DNA of 22,457 bases from Anaerotignum sp. GTDB lineage: Bacteria; Bacillota; Clostridia; Lachnospirales; Anaerotignaceae. The stretch is from NCBI GenBank assembly GCA_020024395.1, contig JAHHTV010000004.1, forward strand, positions 1 through 22,457. Reading direction: 5' to 3'. A model generated the notes under the pieces. It made no database searches. It was not told the origin of the DNA and worked only from the letters and a program-made list of their open reading frames with translations. The translations under genes and the position numbers were made by a program. The number at the start of each line of letters is the position of its first letter. Position 1 is the stretch's first letter. Positions 1-7,071 of the stretch are shown here, one piece after another.

Positions 1-128
1 ATATGACAGGTGATGGCTGTCAGTGTTCTTTGCGTTGTGAATTAAGTGATGTGGATATGGAAAAAATTCTGTTTGCTGACACATTGCTCCCCACGGAACA
101 ACCCATAGAAACAGGTGACAATATATGA
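1..128 (+). CDS. C-terminal fragment of an unidentified protein
   Basis: A reading frame open from the left edge ends at the TGA at 126-128. The readable part, from an ATG at 3, is 41 residues and Cys- and acid-rich at first (GDGCQCSLRCEL), with no domain I recognise. The ATG at 3 has no visible upstream sequence, so it could be internal and the gene truncated by the window edge. The stop overlaps the next gene's start as ATGA, which implies translational coupling and one operon. The frame is supported mainly by this overlap; the function is unknown. Confidence 0.45.
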   Translation, partial: MTGDGCQCSLRCELSDVDMEKILFADTLLPTEQPIETGDNI

Positions 129-445
129 ATGATGGTTTTTGGGTTGCAAACTTCTACCACCAATTACAACCAAAACATGACAATGAAAAGCTATTTTTCT
201 CCTGTCTTTGTTTTGGGCCATTGGAAGCTATCACATATGGCATAGATACAGAAGGCAAACTATATCAAAAACATACATATCCCAACAATTTTGATGAAAA
301 TGACCTGCAATGCCACATACGATATTTACAAAAAGAAGATATGTTGGCAATATTGGAACAAGAAATCAAAATTTGTCACTCAGAAAACCAAACACAATTT
401 ATCTCCCGTTTACAACAAATACAAAAAAACCTACAACCATACTAA
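125..445 (+). CDS. Small hypothetical protein (106 aa)
   Basis: An ATG start at 125 overlaps the preceding stop (ATGA) and has an AGGTG ribosome binding site 8 nt upstream. The product is a soluble-looking protein with no signal peptide or membrane segment. The N-terminal half is rich in aromatics and in Cys (FFSCLCFGPLEAITYGID); the C-terminal part (about residues 67-106) is predicted helical and rich in Gln, Glu and Lys. I do not recognise the family. It is the last gene of its operon, since a strong hairpin terminator follows 6 bp after the stop. It probably works with the truncated upstream gene, which cannot be identified here. Confidence 0.6.
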   Translation: MNDGFWVANFYHQLQPKHDNEKLFFSCLCFGPLEAITYGIDTEGKLYQKHTYPNNFDENDLQCHIRYLQKEDMLAILEQEIKICHSENQTQFISRLQQIQKNLQPY

Positions 446-450
446 AATCA

Positions 451-491
451 AAAAAGGCATATACCTTTCAAATCCAAGTATATGCCTTTTT
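451..491. terminator. Bidirectional intrinsic terminator between convergent genes
   Basis: A perfect 14-bp inverted repeat, 451-464 with 478-491, surrounds a 13-nt loop. The arms carry A/T tracts, so both strands give a stem followed by U-rich RNA. It lies between the + strand hypothetical gene (stop at 445) and the - strand P-type ATPase (stop at 536) and can serve both. Confidence 0.85.
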
Positions 492-535
492 GTTATGGAT
501 ATTTTTCCTCAAACAAATATCCATGATATTTTATT

Positions 536-2668
536 TTATTTTTTTCGCATTGCATTGCAAATTGCCAATACAGCCACACCCACATCTGCAAATACAGCCA
601 GCCACATAGTAGACATACCAATGGCAATCAGCAGAAGCATAATCACTTTCACTCCTAATGCAAATATAATATTTTGTAATACAATTTTTCTCGTGTTTTT
701 CGCAATACGCAAACCGACTTGCAGTTTTGCAATATCATCATCCATCAACACAACGTCAGCCGCTTCAATCGCCGCATCTGAGCCGATTGCCCCCATTGCA
801 ATCCCTACATCTGCACCTGCCAACACGGGGGCATCGTTAATACCATCGCCCACAAATGCTGTTCTGGATTTTGGATTTTGTTTTTTTAGTATTTCTTCCA
901 ATTTTGTCACCTTATCTTGTGGCAACAATTCTGCATAAATGCGGTCAATGCCAAGTGTATGCCCAATTCTTTCAGCAGTTTCTTTTCTGTCACCAGAAAG
1001 CATCACAAGCTCTTTTATGCCATATTTTTTCAAATTTTGCAACGCTTCTTTACAATTTTCTTTAAGTGTATCATCTACCACCAAATACCCCAAATATTGA
1101 TTGTCTGCTGCTACATATACCACAGAACCCATACCATCATATTTTTGATATGCAATGCCCATTTCTTCCATCAAACGGTTGTTGCCCACTGCCATTTGTT
1201 TGCCATCTACTTGATATAAAATACCAAAACCGCCTTTTTCTTTATAATCAGAAACATCTTGTGGCATTTGGTTTGTTGTCTGCGTATATTTTGCCACAAT
1301 GGCTTTTGCAATCGGGTGATTTGACATTGCTTCACCTGCTGCTACCAATGTCAACATGGTTTCGTCACCTTCCATTTTTGTGACAGCAAATTCTCCTTTT
1401 GTGAGTGTACCAGTTTTATCAAACACAATACAATCTGTGTGGCAAAGTGCATCTAAATAGTTTCCGCCTTTTACCAATATCCCATTTTTTGATGCCGCAC
1501 CAATACCGGCAAAATAGCTCAATGGCACAGAAAGCACCAATGCACAAGGACAAGAAACAACCAAAAACATCAATGCACGCCCAAACCAAACGGATAACAT
1601 ACCATATCCCAATAAAGGCGGTATAAACGCAAGCAACACTGCCAAAACCACCACAGTCGGTGTATATACTCTTGCAAATCTTGTAATAAATTTTTCTGTT
1701 TTCGATTTTTTCCCTGCGGCATTTTCCACCAATTCTAATATTTTCATCACTGTGGACTCACCAAAAGGCTTTGTTACTTCTATTTGCAACAAACCATCTT
1801 GATTGATACAACCACTCAAAACGGGGCTGCCTATATCTACACGACGAGGAACTGCCTCACCCGTCAATGCAACGGTATCCAACATTGCCCAACCAGATGT
1901 TACCACACCGTCCAGTGGAATTTTCTCTCCTGCCTTAACTTGTATTTTATCACCTTTTTTGATATATTCTGGTGCAACTTGTGTCACATTGCCATTCTCA
2001 TCTATCAAATTTGCATAATCTGGACGTATATCCATCAAAGAAGTAATTGACTTTCTGGAACGTTTGACTGCATAGTCTTGAAATGCTTCCCCAACCTGAT
2101 AAAACAGCATAACAAATACAGCTTCTGGCATTTCATCAATCGCCATTGCCCCGATTGTAGACAATGACATCAAGAAATTTTCATCAAACACTTGCCCTTT
2201 TGCAATATTTTTGATTGCCCGCCAAAGTACATCATATCCAAATATCAAATATGCGACCAAAAACAATGGCACTTGCCACATGCCTTCTATCAAATTTGCT
2301 GCCACAAAAAACAATATCCCAATCACAAAACGACAAACTGTTTTTTTGATATCACCATGTTCTTCATGTGCGTCGTGTGTATGTGCATGGCAGCCATCTG
2401 CCCCGCAACAGCAGCAATCATGGGTATGTGGTTGTACTTTCTTTTGCGTTGTCACTTCTACTTCAGGTTCATATTTGTGTACTGTTTTCTTTACTTTATC
2501 AAATACAACATCTTCTGTTGCATTTTCTTGCAAAGAAATATGCATTTCCTGTTTGACCAGATTGATTTGTGCTTCTTTTGTTTCTTTCATTTTATTGACA
2601 GCAACTTCAATTTTGCCTGCACAATTTGCACAAGTCAAACCTTGCAAATATATGGTCATTTCTTTCAT
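536..2668 (-). CDS. P1B-2-type heavy-metal exporting ATPase (Zn/Cd/Pb; ZntA/CadA family)
   Basis: This 710-aa membrane pump uses ATP to export soft divalent metals. Visible elements: an N-terminal HMA domain with C13-A-N-C16; a metal-binding linker at about 81-104 with four consecutive Cys (85-88), C93 and seven His; the actuator TGE (270-272); the intramembrane CPC (373-375); phosphorylated D417 in DKTGTLT; the HP motif in SNHPIAKA (451-452); and hinge GDGIND (607-612). Near the C-terminus N666, K674 and D695-x-G697 match the NX7K...DxG signature of the P1B-2 subgroup (Zn, Cd, Pb), which argues against a copper pump. The ATG at 2668 has AGAGAGGTG about 8 nt upstream. It follows an ArsR/CzrA-type zinc sensor by 91 bp, so zinc efflux is the likely main role. 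It ends at a shared bidirectional terminator. Confidence 0.95.
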   Translation of the reverse strand: MKEMTIYLQGLTCANCAGKIEVAVNKMKETKEAQINLVKQEMHISLQENATEDVVFDKVKKTVHKYEPEVEVTTQKKVQPHTHDCCCCGADGCHAHTHDAHEEHGDIKKTVCRFVIGILFFVAANLIEGMWQVPLFLVAYLIFGYDVLWRAIKNIAKGQVFDENFLMSLSTIGAMAIDEMPEAVFVMLFYQVGEAFQDYAVKRSRKSITSLMDIRPDYANLIDENGNVTQVAPEYIKKGDKIQVKAGEKIPLDGVVTSGWAMLDTVALTGEAVPRRVDIGSPVLSGCINQDGLLQIEVTKPFGESTVMKILELVENAAGKKSKTEKFITRFARVYTPTVVVLAVLLAFIPPLLGYGMLSVWFGRALMFLVVSCPCALVLSVPLSYFAGIGAASKNGILVKGGNYLDALCHTDCIVFDKTGTLTKGEFAVTKMEGDETMLTLVAAGEAMSNHPIAKAIVAKYTQTTNQMPQDVSDYKEKGGFGILYQVDGKQMAVGNNRLMEEMGIAYQKYDGMGSVVYVAADNQYLGYLVVDDTLKENCKEALQNLKKYGIKELVMLSGDRKETAERIGHTLGIDRIYAELLPQDKVTKLEEILKKQNPKSRTAFVGDGINDAPVLAGADVGIAMGAIGSDAAIEAADVVLMDDDIAKLQVGLRIAKNTRKIVLQNIIFALGVKVIMLLLIAIGMSTMWLAVFADVGVAVLAICNAMRKK

Positions 2669-2737
2669 AAAAATACACCTCTCTTATATTGTTACTTGCT
2701 TATATGAGTATGTGTTCATGTAATTTGTCAAAAAATA

Positions 2738-2754
2738 TGGCACAAATTGTGCCA
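2738..2754. promoter_or_regulatory. 17-bp palindrome between czrA-like gene and metal ATPase gene
   Basis: TGGCACAA-A-TTGTGCCA is perfect apart from its central base. Read on the - strand it is followed by TATTTTTTG, so a 6-bp stem with a 5-nt loop could act as a weak terminator for the regulator gene. It also sits 6 bp upstream of a TTGACA at 2726-2731 (- strand) that could be the -35 of a separate ATPase promoter, although the -10 sequences 17-19 bp further on (CTCATA, CATATA) are poor. Operator and terminator readings are both open. Confidence 0.45.
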
Positions 2755-2759
2755 GTATT

Positions 2760-3098
2760 CTACTGCGTTTTGGCATAGCCTCTTTTATGACAAATATGTG
2801 TTGTCCCTTGTTCCAAAACGGTTTTCACATGGTCATCATCCAAAGAGTAATAGACCGTTTTTCCCTCTTTTCGATATTTGACCAAATCATTTTGCCGCAA
2901 TACACGCAGTTGATGAGAAACTGCGGATTGTGTCATATCCAAAGCATCAGCCAGTTGTCCTACATTCATCTCTTTTTTGACCAAAAGCCATAATATCCGA
3001 ATTCTTGTCGCATCACCAAACACTCGAAAAAACTCTGCCAAATCGATGATAAAATTTTGCAACAACAATTGTTCCATGTCTGCATCTTGTTTTTGCAT
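2760..3098 (-). CDS. czrA: ArsR/SmtB-family zinc sensor repressor, CzrA-like
   Basis: A 112-aa winged-helix repressor (start as chosen). The core GDATRIRIL (28-36) and recognition helix TQSAVSHQLRVL (56-67) are typical of ArsR proteins. In the C-terminal helix D88, H90, H101 and H104 align exactly with the alpha-5 zinc ligands D84, H86, H97 and H100 of Staphylococcus aureus CzrA. The alpha-3 segment (MNVGQLAD) lacks the Cys residues of CadC-type Cd/Pb sensors, so Zn(II)/Co(II) sensing is inferred. The frame is open upstream to a GTG at 3119 and an ATG at 3116, but AAGAAGGGG lies 5 nt before the ATG at 3098, inside that extension, which favours 3098. The gene probably represses itself and the adjacent exporter. 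Confidence 0.88.
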   Translation of the reverse strand: MQKQDADMEQLLLQNFIIDLAEFFRVFGDATRIRILWLLVKKEMNVGQLADALDMTQSAVSHQLRVLRQNDLVKYRKEGKTVYYSLDDDHVKTVLEQGTTHICHKRGYAKTQ

Positions 3099-3135
3099 GG
3101 ACACCCCTTCTTTCATCACTTGAACACCTGCTCAT

Positions 3136-3164
3136 ATATTAACATATATATTCATATTCGTCAA
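3136..3164 (-). promoter_or_regulatory. Sigma-A promoter of the czrA-like gene
   Basis: On the - strand TTGACG (3164-3159), a 17-bp spacer and TAATAT (3141-3136). The -35 overlaps the stop codon of the upstream lysR-type gene, so the zinc module has its own promoter. The core is embedded in A/T-rich dyads, with ATATGA repeated 21 bp apart, a plausible site for autorepression. Confidence 0.7.
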
Positions 3165-4063
3165 TATTCGTTTTCAAACGAAATCAAATCTAAAAAGCCT
3201 TTCATTGCATGAGAAAAAGAAACATTTTTCAGTCGTACCATACCAATGCTACGTTTTGGTATCGGTGGTTCTACGGGAATTTCATATAGCTTATTTGTTT
3301 GCAGTTCACATTGCACAAATTCCTTTGTGACATATGTCAAGCCTAAATTGATTTTTGCAAAACTAACTAATAAATCGCTACTGCCCAATTCCAATATCGG
3401 ATTTAATACCACACCATGTTCTTCTGCATAATGGTTCAAATATCGACGGGAATTACTCAAATCTTCTAACAACAGCAATGGATATTGTGGCAATTCTCGA
3501 ATATCTAGTCCCACTTGTGCCAACTGGCGATATCGTTCACCACCTACCAATATATCCTGTATTTCCATACAAGACACAATTTCCAAATCATCTTCTGGAG
3601 CAATCGGCAAATTCACAAAACAGATATCCACACTTCCATTTTTTAACAATCGCAAAGATTCATATGTGGTTTTGTTTGTTACCTTGATATTGATATCTGG
3701 ATACAATCTATGGTATTCTTCTAAATATGGCAACAAAAAGTTTGCAATGACCGTATCACTTGCACCAATTTTCAATTCTCCCATTTCCATATTCACCAGC
3801 TGAAAATATTTTTCTTCAGCCGCCTGTATCCAGCACAAAGCCTGTTCCAAATAGGTATACAATACTTTTCCTTCTCTTGTTGGATACACACCTTTTGCTG
3901 TACGCACAAGCAGTGTATTGCCCATTCTATCTTCTAATTGCTTGATTGCCATACTCACTGCGGGCTGCGAAATATATAATTCTTTTGCAGCTGCTGACAT
4001 ATTGCCCAATTTGACGACCATACAAAAAATGCGATACAAATCCAAAGATACATCAACTTTCAC
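3161..4063 (-). CDS. LysR-family transcriptional regulator
   Basis: A 300-aa protein, the normal length for this family. The N-terminal winged helix-turn-helix occupies about residues 5-65 (NMSAAAKELYISQPAVSMAI, then KQLEDRMGNTLLVRT), and a periplasmic-binding-like effector domain runs from about 92 to the end (GELKIGASDTVIANFLLPYL, then the usual LysR substrate fold). The start is GTG at 4061-4063 with GGGAGGA 7 nt upstream. It lies about 40 nt after the degV hairpin, and I see no good separate promoter, so read-through from degV is possible. No adjacent metabolic operon is divergent from it, so its target and effector cannot be inferred. Its stop overlaps the promoter of the zinc-sensor gene. 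Confidence 0.92.
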   Translation of the reverse strand: MKVDVSLDLYRIFCMVVKLGNMSAAAKELYISQPAVSMAIKQLEDRMGNTLLVRTAKGVYPTREGKVLYTYLEQALCWIQAAEEKYFQLVNMEMGELKIGASDTVIANFLLPYLEEYHRLYPDINIKVTNKTTYESLRLLKNGSVDICFVNLPIAPEDDLEIVSCMEIQDILVGGERYRQLAQVGLDIRELPQYPLLLLEDLSNSRRYLNHYAEEHGVVLNPILELGSSDLLVSFAKINLGLTYVTKEFVQCELQTNKLYEIPVEPPIPKRSIGMVRLKNVSFSHAMKGFLDLISFENEY

Positions 4064-4100
4064 AAAAATATCCTCCCTTCTTTTTTATTTTTTTTGACAA

Positions 4101-4148
4101 GCAAAAAAGAGAACACCCGAAAAATCCAGAAATCCTCTTTTATTTTGC
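4101..4148 (-). terminator. Probable weak terminator after degV
   Basis: Right after the degV stop, the - strand can pair AAAAGAG (from 4141-4135) with CTCTTTT (from 4111-4105), extendable by GCAAAA outside with a bulge, then TTTTTTGC. The loop is long (about 23 nt) and the stem A/U-rich, so termination may be partial and let transcription reach the lysR-type gene. Confidence 0.45.
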
Positions 4149-4985
4149 TTATGCCTTGATATAAGCCAATCCTACCACACCAGGGCCAGTATGTGCACCT
4201 ACCACACAGCCAAATTCTCCATAATGCACAATTTTCCCCTCACGCAAATCTGCACAAGTTTCATACAGTTTGTCATAATTTTCTTTTGCTTCAGCATGAC
4301 CAAACAATATCGGATATGCATCATCAATACCATCTTCTACAGCTATATTTTTCAATGTATCGTACAATTTCTTTTTGCCTCTAACTTTGCCCAATGTTGT
4401 CACCAAACCATCTGCAATACCAATAATAGGGTGTACATTCAGCAATGTGCCAATGGTTGCCGCAGTTGCAGAAAGTCTGCCGCCTTTTTTGAGATATTCC
4501 AATGTTTCCACTGCCGCACACAAACGCACTTTTTGTTTCAATATTTCCATTGCCTCATAAATTTCTTTTGCAGATTTTCCGTCCTGTGCCATTTTTGCAG
4601 CAATTTCAACCAAAAGCCCCAATGACAAACAAACTGTTTGGGAGTCCACAATATAAATATCATCACTTTCCAAAGTGTTTTTTGCAATATTTGCAGATTG
4701 TACTGTGCCACTCATTTTAGAAGAAATAAAAATACATACAACTTCTTCATTATTTTGCAAACATTTTTCAAATACTTCTGTAAATGTATGGGGTGTTGGT
4801 TGTGCAGTGGTTGGAAATGTCTGTTCTTCTCGTAATTTTTGATAAAATTCTTTATTTGTCAAATCCACACCATCATGATATGTCGTATTGCCAATATGCA
4901 CCATCAAAGGCACACAAAAAACACCAAGTTCTTCTCTTCTTTCATTCGTCAAATCGCAAGCGCTATCTGTTATAATTCTTACCAT
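4149..4985 (-). CDS. DegV-family fatty-acid-binding protein
   Basis: A 278-aa protein, the normal size for DegV/FakB proteins. The N-terminus carries the family signature VRIITDSACDL (2-12), and SSKMSGTVQSA (88-98) is the conserved loop whose Ser/Thr contact the fatty-acid carboxylate. VETLEYLKKGGRLS and the downstream NVHPIIGI-type segment are also family hallmarks. Known members bind a fatty acid and can present it to the kinase FakA for phosphorylation and entry into phospholipid synthesis. No fakA is present in the window, so the partner is elsewhere. The ATG at 4985 has AGGAGG 9 nt upstream and a clear promoter at 5032-5059. Confidence 0.93.
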   Translation of the reverse strand: MVRIITDSACDLTNERREELGVFCVPLMVHIGNTTYHDGVDLTNKEFYQKLREEQTFPTTAQPTPHTFTEVFEKCLQNNEEVVCIFISSKMSGTVQSANIAKNTLESDDIYIVDSQTVCLSLGLLVEIAAKMAQDGKSAKEIYEAMEILKQKVRLCAAVETLEYLKKGGRLSATAATIGTLLNVHPIIGIADGLVTTLGKVRGKKKLYDTLKNIAVEDGIDDAYPILFGHAEAKENYDKLYETCADLREGKIVHYGEFGCVVGAHTGPGVVGLAYIKA

Positions 4986-5031
4986 TCTATGAAACCTCCT
5001 GAAATTCGCTTATCTTTTTGACATTATTCTC

Positions 5032-5059
5032 ATTATAAATGTTTTCTGCGACACGTCAA
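5032..5059 (-). promoter_or_regulatory. Sigma-A promoter of degV
   Basis: On the - strand TTGACG (5059-5054), a 16-bp spacer and a consensus TATAAT (5037-5032), 46 bp upstream of the degV start. Confidence 0.75.
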
Positions 5060-5111
5060 CGTTTTTTCATAAAATAAAAACACACAAACCAAATTTTGTA
5101 CAAAAAACTGA

Positions 5112-5156
5112 TAGATAAAAAACAAAGGAGAATTTTTATCAAGAATTCTCCTTTGT
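5112..5156 (-). terminator. Terminator of the ECF sigma operon
   Basis: A perfect 13-bp stem, 5122-5134 with 5144-5156 (ACAAAGGAGAATT and its complement), has a 9-nt loop. On the - strand it is followed by a T-rich tract (GTTTTTTATC). It lies 8 bp after the stop of the last operon gene and ends the 6879-5165 transcript. Confidence 0.85.
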
Positions 5157-5164
5157 GTCATATA

Positions 5165-5467
5165 TCAAATTTGAAAATGTATTGCGCCCACTTCCAACAT
5201 AAATTGTGCCACTGCCATCATCATCGCAAACAAAGCAAGCACAAACAACAATATAATCGCTGCTTTATCATATACCCATTTCACTTCTTCTGTATGTCCT
5301 TTGATGCTCAAAAGCGTTTCCACACCCAATGAAATCAGTATCAACGGCCAACATTTCATAATTGTTGTATAATCCAAATCTTGCCAAAATGTATGCACCA
5401 AAAACAGAAAACCGAATAACACAAGCACTGCCCCTAGTGTAACTGTTCCGATTTTTCTGACACGCAT
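5165..5467 (-). CDS. Small membrane protein, LiaI/LiaF-like transmembrane region (DUF5668-like)
   Basis: About 100 aa, almost entirely hydrophobic, with probable membrane segments near residues 6-25, 35-52 and 66-92. The segment CWPLILISLGVETLL resembles the W-P-L-(L/I)-(L/I)-x-x-G-x-E motif of LiaI/LiaF-type and DUF5668 membrane proteins, which are tied to envelope-stress signalling. The frame allows a GTG at 5473 overlapping the previous stop, but AGGAGG is too close to it and ideally placed (7 nt) for the ATG at 5467, which I prefer. It is the last gene of the sigma-factor operon. A role in sensing or protecting the membrane is inference from similarity and context. Confidence 0.75.
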   Translation of the reverse strand: MRVRKIGTVTLGAVLVLFGFLFLVHTFWQDLDYTTIMKCWPLILISLGVETLLSIKGHTEEVKWVYDKAAIILLFVLALFAMMMAVAQFMLEVGAIHFQI

Positions 5468-5469
5468 TT

Positions 5470-6006
5470 TCACTCCTCCTCTTTATGCTCTATGATATCT
5501 TTTTTCATGGGATTACCTTTCAACATTTTGAAACCTGCATACAAAATTGCACAACCCATGACAATACGTGGTACAAAATATGCTACTCGATACCCAATTT
5601 CTTTGAAAAAGTCTGGTAATAGCCAGCTCAATGTATTGATAAGTGTATTCCAAAGCATTATCACACCCATAATCACCAATACCACTGCAATCACTTTTTT
5701 TGTACCAATATTCCAATTTTGTTTGTATGCTTGCATATCGTCCAAAAACAAAAATTTATCTTCTATCATGTAAAATTCCTCTTGTGACAAACTACGCAAA
5801 TGATGCACATGGAAAAAACTATATAACCATATAATCGGTAAAAGCATAATCAGAAACTCCATGCCAAAAAAAGACCCTATGGCACAAATCAAAAATATCA
5901 ATAGCATCAAACTTAAGCCTTGTTTGAAAAACCCCATATACATTTCTCCCGCCCCTGGAATCAGCGAAAATATAAATGTCAAAAATCCACTCTTTTTATT
6001 TGTCAT
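5470..6006 (-). CDS. Multi-pass membrane protein with TM2-like N-terminus
   Basis: A 178-aa protein. The N-terminal IPGAGEMYMGFFKQGLSL has the P-G-x-G-x-x-Y-x-G-x-x-x-x-G pattern of TM2-domain and related small membrane proteins. Membrane segments are likely near 28-47, 48-66, 103-125 and 138-163, with a charged cytoplasmic-looking loop at about 70-100 and a basic/acidic tail ending in HKEEE. The ATG at 6006 has GGAGG 9 nt upstream and lies inside the 3' end of the probable anti-sigma gene (11-bp overlap); the next gene starts 2 bp after its stop. The tight packing says it works with the sigma factor system; the molecular role is unknown. Confidence 0.72.
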   Translation of the reverse strand: MTNKKSGFLTFIFSLIPGAGEMYMGFFKQGLSLMLLIFLICAIGSFFGMEFLIMLLPIIWLYSFFHVHHLRSLSQEEFYMIEDKFLFLDDMQAYKQNWNIGTKKVIAVVLVIMGVIMLWNTLINTLSWLLPDFFKEIGYRVAYFVPRIVMGCAILYAGFKMLKGNPMKKDIIEHKEEE

Positions 6007-6406
6007 ATCTGACTACCTCCATAATTTCTTTTGCTACATAATCCGAAACATCTATAACACCTTTTGTCAAAATATCTGCACCTTGTTGTACATAATCCAA
6101 AAAGTCCATTTTTGCTTCTTTTTGTGAAAGCATCTGTTTTGCTTGCCCATAACATGATTGTTCATAAGAACCATGTCCCACAGGCAAAAATAACAATACC
6201 AAAGCCGCTGCAGTTGCAACACCAATTTTTAATTGATAAAAAAATCGTTTCCATTTCCAATCTGGCTGATTTTGCTGCATGGTTTGTTTTTGTAGAATTT
6301 GTTCCATCACTTTGCTTTCCAGTGTGTGTGGTGCTTCCAACAAACCTTGTTTTTCCAAATTTGCAATCATATTTTCCAGTTGTTCTATTGTCATATTTTG
6401 CCCCAT
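5996..6406 (-). CDS. Probable single-pass membrane anti-sigma factor
   Basis: A 136-aa protein with a helical, charged N-terminus (1-57), one membrane segment at about 58-78 and an extracytoplasmic tail of about 58 residues. The N-terminal piece LLEAPHTLESKVMEQI resembles the short helix (A-P-x-x-L-x-x-K-V-x-x-x-I) seen in anti-sigma factors of ECF systems. I see no zinc-binding HxxxCxxC motif, so it is not a ZAS-type protein. The ATG at 6406 has AGGAG 8 nt upstream and overlaps the 3' end of the sigma gene by 16 bp, typical of a sigma/anti-sigma pair. The assignment rests on topology, gene order and this weak sequence resemblance, not on a recognised domain. Confidence 0.62.
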   Translation of the reverse strand: MGQNMTIEQLENMIANLEKQGLLEAPHTLESKVMEQILQKQTMQQNQPDWKWKRFFYQLKIGVATAAALVLLFLPVGHGSYEQSCYGQAKQMLSQKEAKMDFLDYVQQGADILTKGVIDVSDYVAKEIMEVVRYDK

Positions 6407-6879
6407 GGCATCTGCTCCTTTCCATATATTTTTTGCAATTTTGCTCTGGCTCTGTAAATTTGTGTCTGTACCGTTTTGATATTGCGGTTTTGTTCTGCTG
6501 CGATTTCTGCAACATCTTTTTCTTCACAAAAGTATGCCACTGCAATCTCTTTGTATGGCGATGGCAGATTTTCACAGCTTTTTTGCAATTCCCATTTGAC
6601 TTCCTGTGCCAAAACTTGTCCTTCTACGGTATCTGTATCTGCAAAATCCAGAAAAACCGTTTCTTCTTGTGGGAGAACACGCCGACGATCTTTTTTCAAA
6701 AAATCCAAACACTTATTCATTGCAATACGGCATAACCACGCTTTTTCATGTTCCCCATCAAATTGTTCCAAATGTTCATATGCAGCCAAAAACGTTTCTT
6801 GTGCCAAATCTTCTGCTTCAAAATAATTATTTGTCATTTTATAGCAAAGTGTAAACACAAGATTTTGGTAATCACTCAA
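6391..6879 (-). CDS. ECF-type RNA polymerase sigma factor
   Basis: At least 162 aa. Sigma region 2 is clear (YKMTNNYFEAEDLAQETFLA, then AWLCRIAMNKCLDFLKK), as is region 4 (LPSPYKEIAVAYF, then IAAEQNRNIKTVQTQIYRAR). It directs RNA polymerase to a stress regulon, probably including its own operon. The start is uncertain. The only ordinary start is a TTG at 6879 with no ribosome binding site. The frame stays open for 17 more codons upstream, reading IDKAKQIAVWL into SDYQ, as expected for sigma N-termini, and AAGGGGGTG lies 7 nt (from the GG core) before an in-frame ATC at 6909. Coordinates give the conservative TTG start; 6909 may be the real one. Downstream genes overlap it: anti-sigma candidate, then two membrane proteins. 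Confidence 0.9.
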   Translation of the reverse strand: MSDYQNLVFTLCYKMTNNYFEAEDLAQETFLAAYEHLEQFDGEHEKAWLCRIAMNKCLDFLKKDRRRVLPQEETVFLDFADTDTVEGQVLAQEVKWELQKSCENLPSPYKEIAVAYFCEEKDVAEIAAEQNRNIKTVQTQIYRARAKLQKIYGKEQMPWGKI

Positions 6880-6906
6880 CCATACCGCAATTTGTTTTGC
6901 CTTGTC

Positions 6907-6923
6907 GATACGCCCACCCCCTT
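6907..6923 (-). promoter_or_regulatory. Strong ribosome binding site placed for an ATC start of the sigma gene
   Basis: On the - strand AAGGGGGTG (6923-6915) differs from the perfect AAGGAGGTG by one base. It is followed by GGCGT and then an in-frame ATC (6909-6907). No ATG, GTG or TTG lies at a suitable distance in the sigma frame. This site, rather than the TTG at 6879, may set the start. Confidence 0.45.
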
Positions 6924-7029
6924 TTTTTATCTTTTGTCATTCTTTTTTCATATACTAAAACGATACATCTTCTCAAAAATCTTCAACTTTTTTCAAAAAA
7001 ATCATATCTTAAACAATTCTTAAAAAATT

Positions 7030-7062
7030 GCCATAAAAAAACAGACCCCATTGGTCTGTTTT
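7030..7062 (-). terminator. Terminator of the RpiR-family regulator gene
   Basis: A perfect 10-bp stem (7038-7047 with 7053-7062, core ACAGACC/GGTCTGT) has a 5-nt loop. On the - strand it continues into TTTTTTTATGG. It lies 10 bp after the stop of the regulator gene; no gene faces it from the other side. Confidence 0.85.
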
Positions 7063-7071
7063 CGTTTTGAT

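Noticed and set aside
2192..2723. Long + strand frames opposite the metal ATPase N-terminus
   Set aside because: They are the complement of a well-supported coding region, show no ribosome binding site, and have low-complexity Cys/Phe-rich translations.
6881..6955. Short frames upstream of the sigma gene (GTG at 6917, ATG at about 6942) as regulatory upstream peptides
   Set aside because: Their own ribosome binding sites are weak or overlap the start codon; the main Shine-Dalgarno is better explained by the sigma frame itself.
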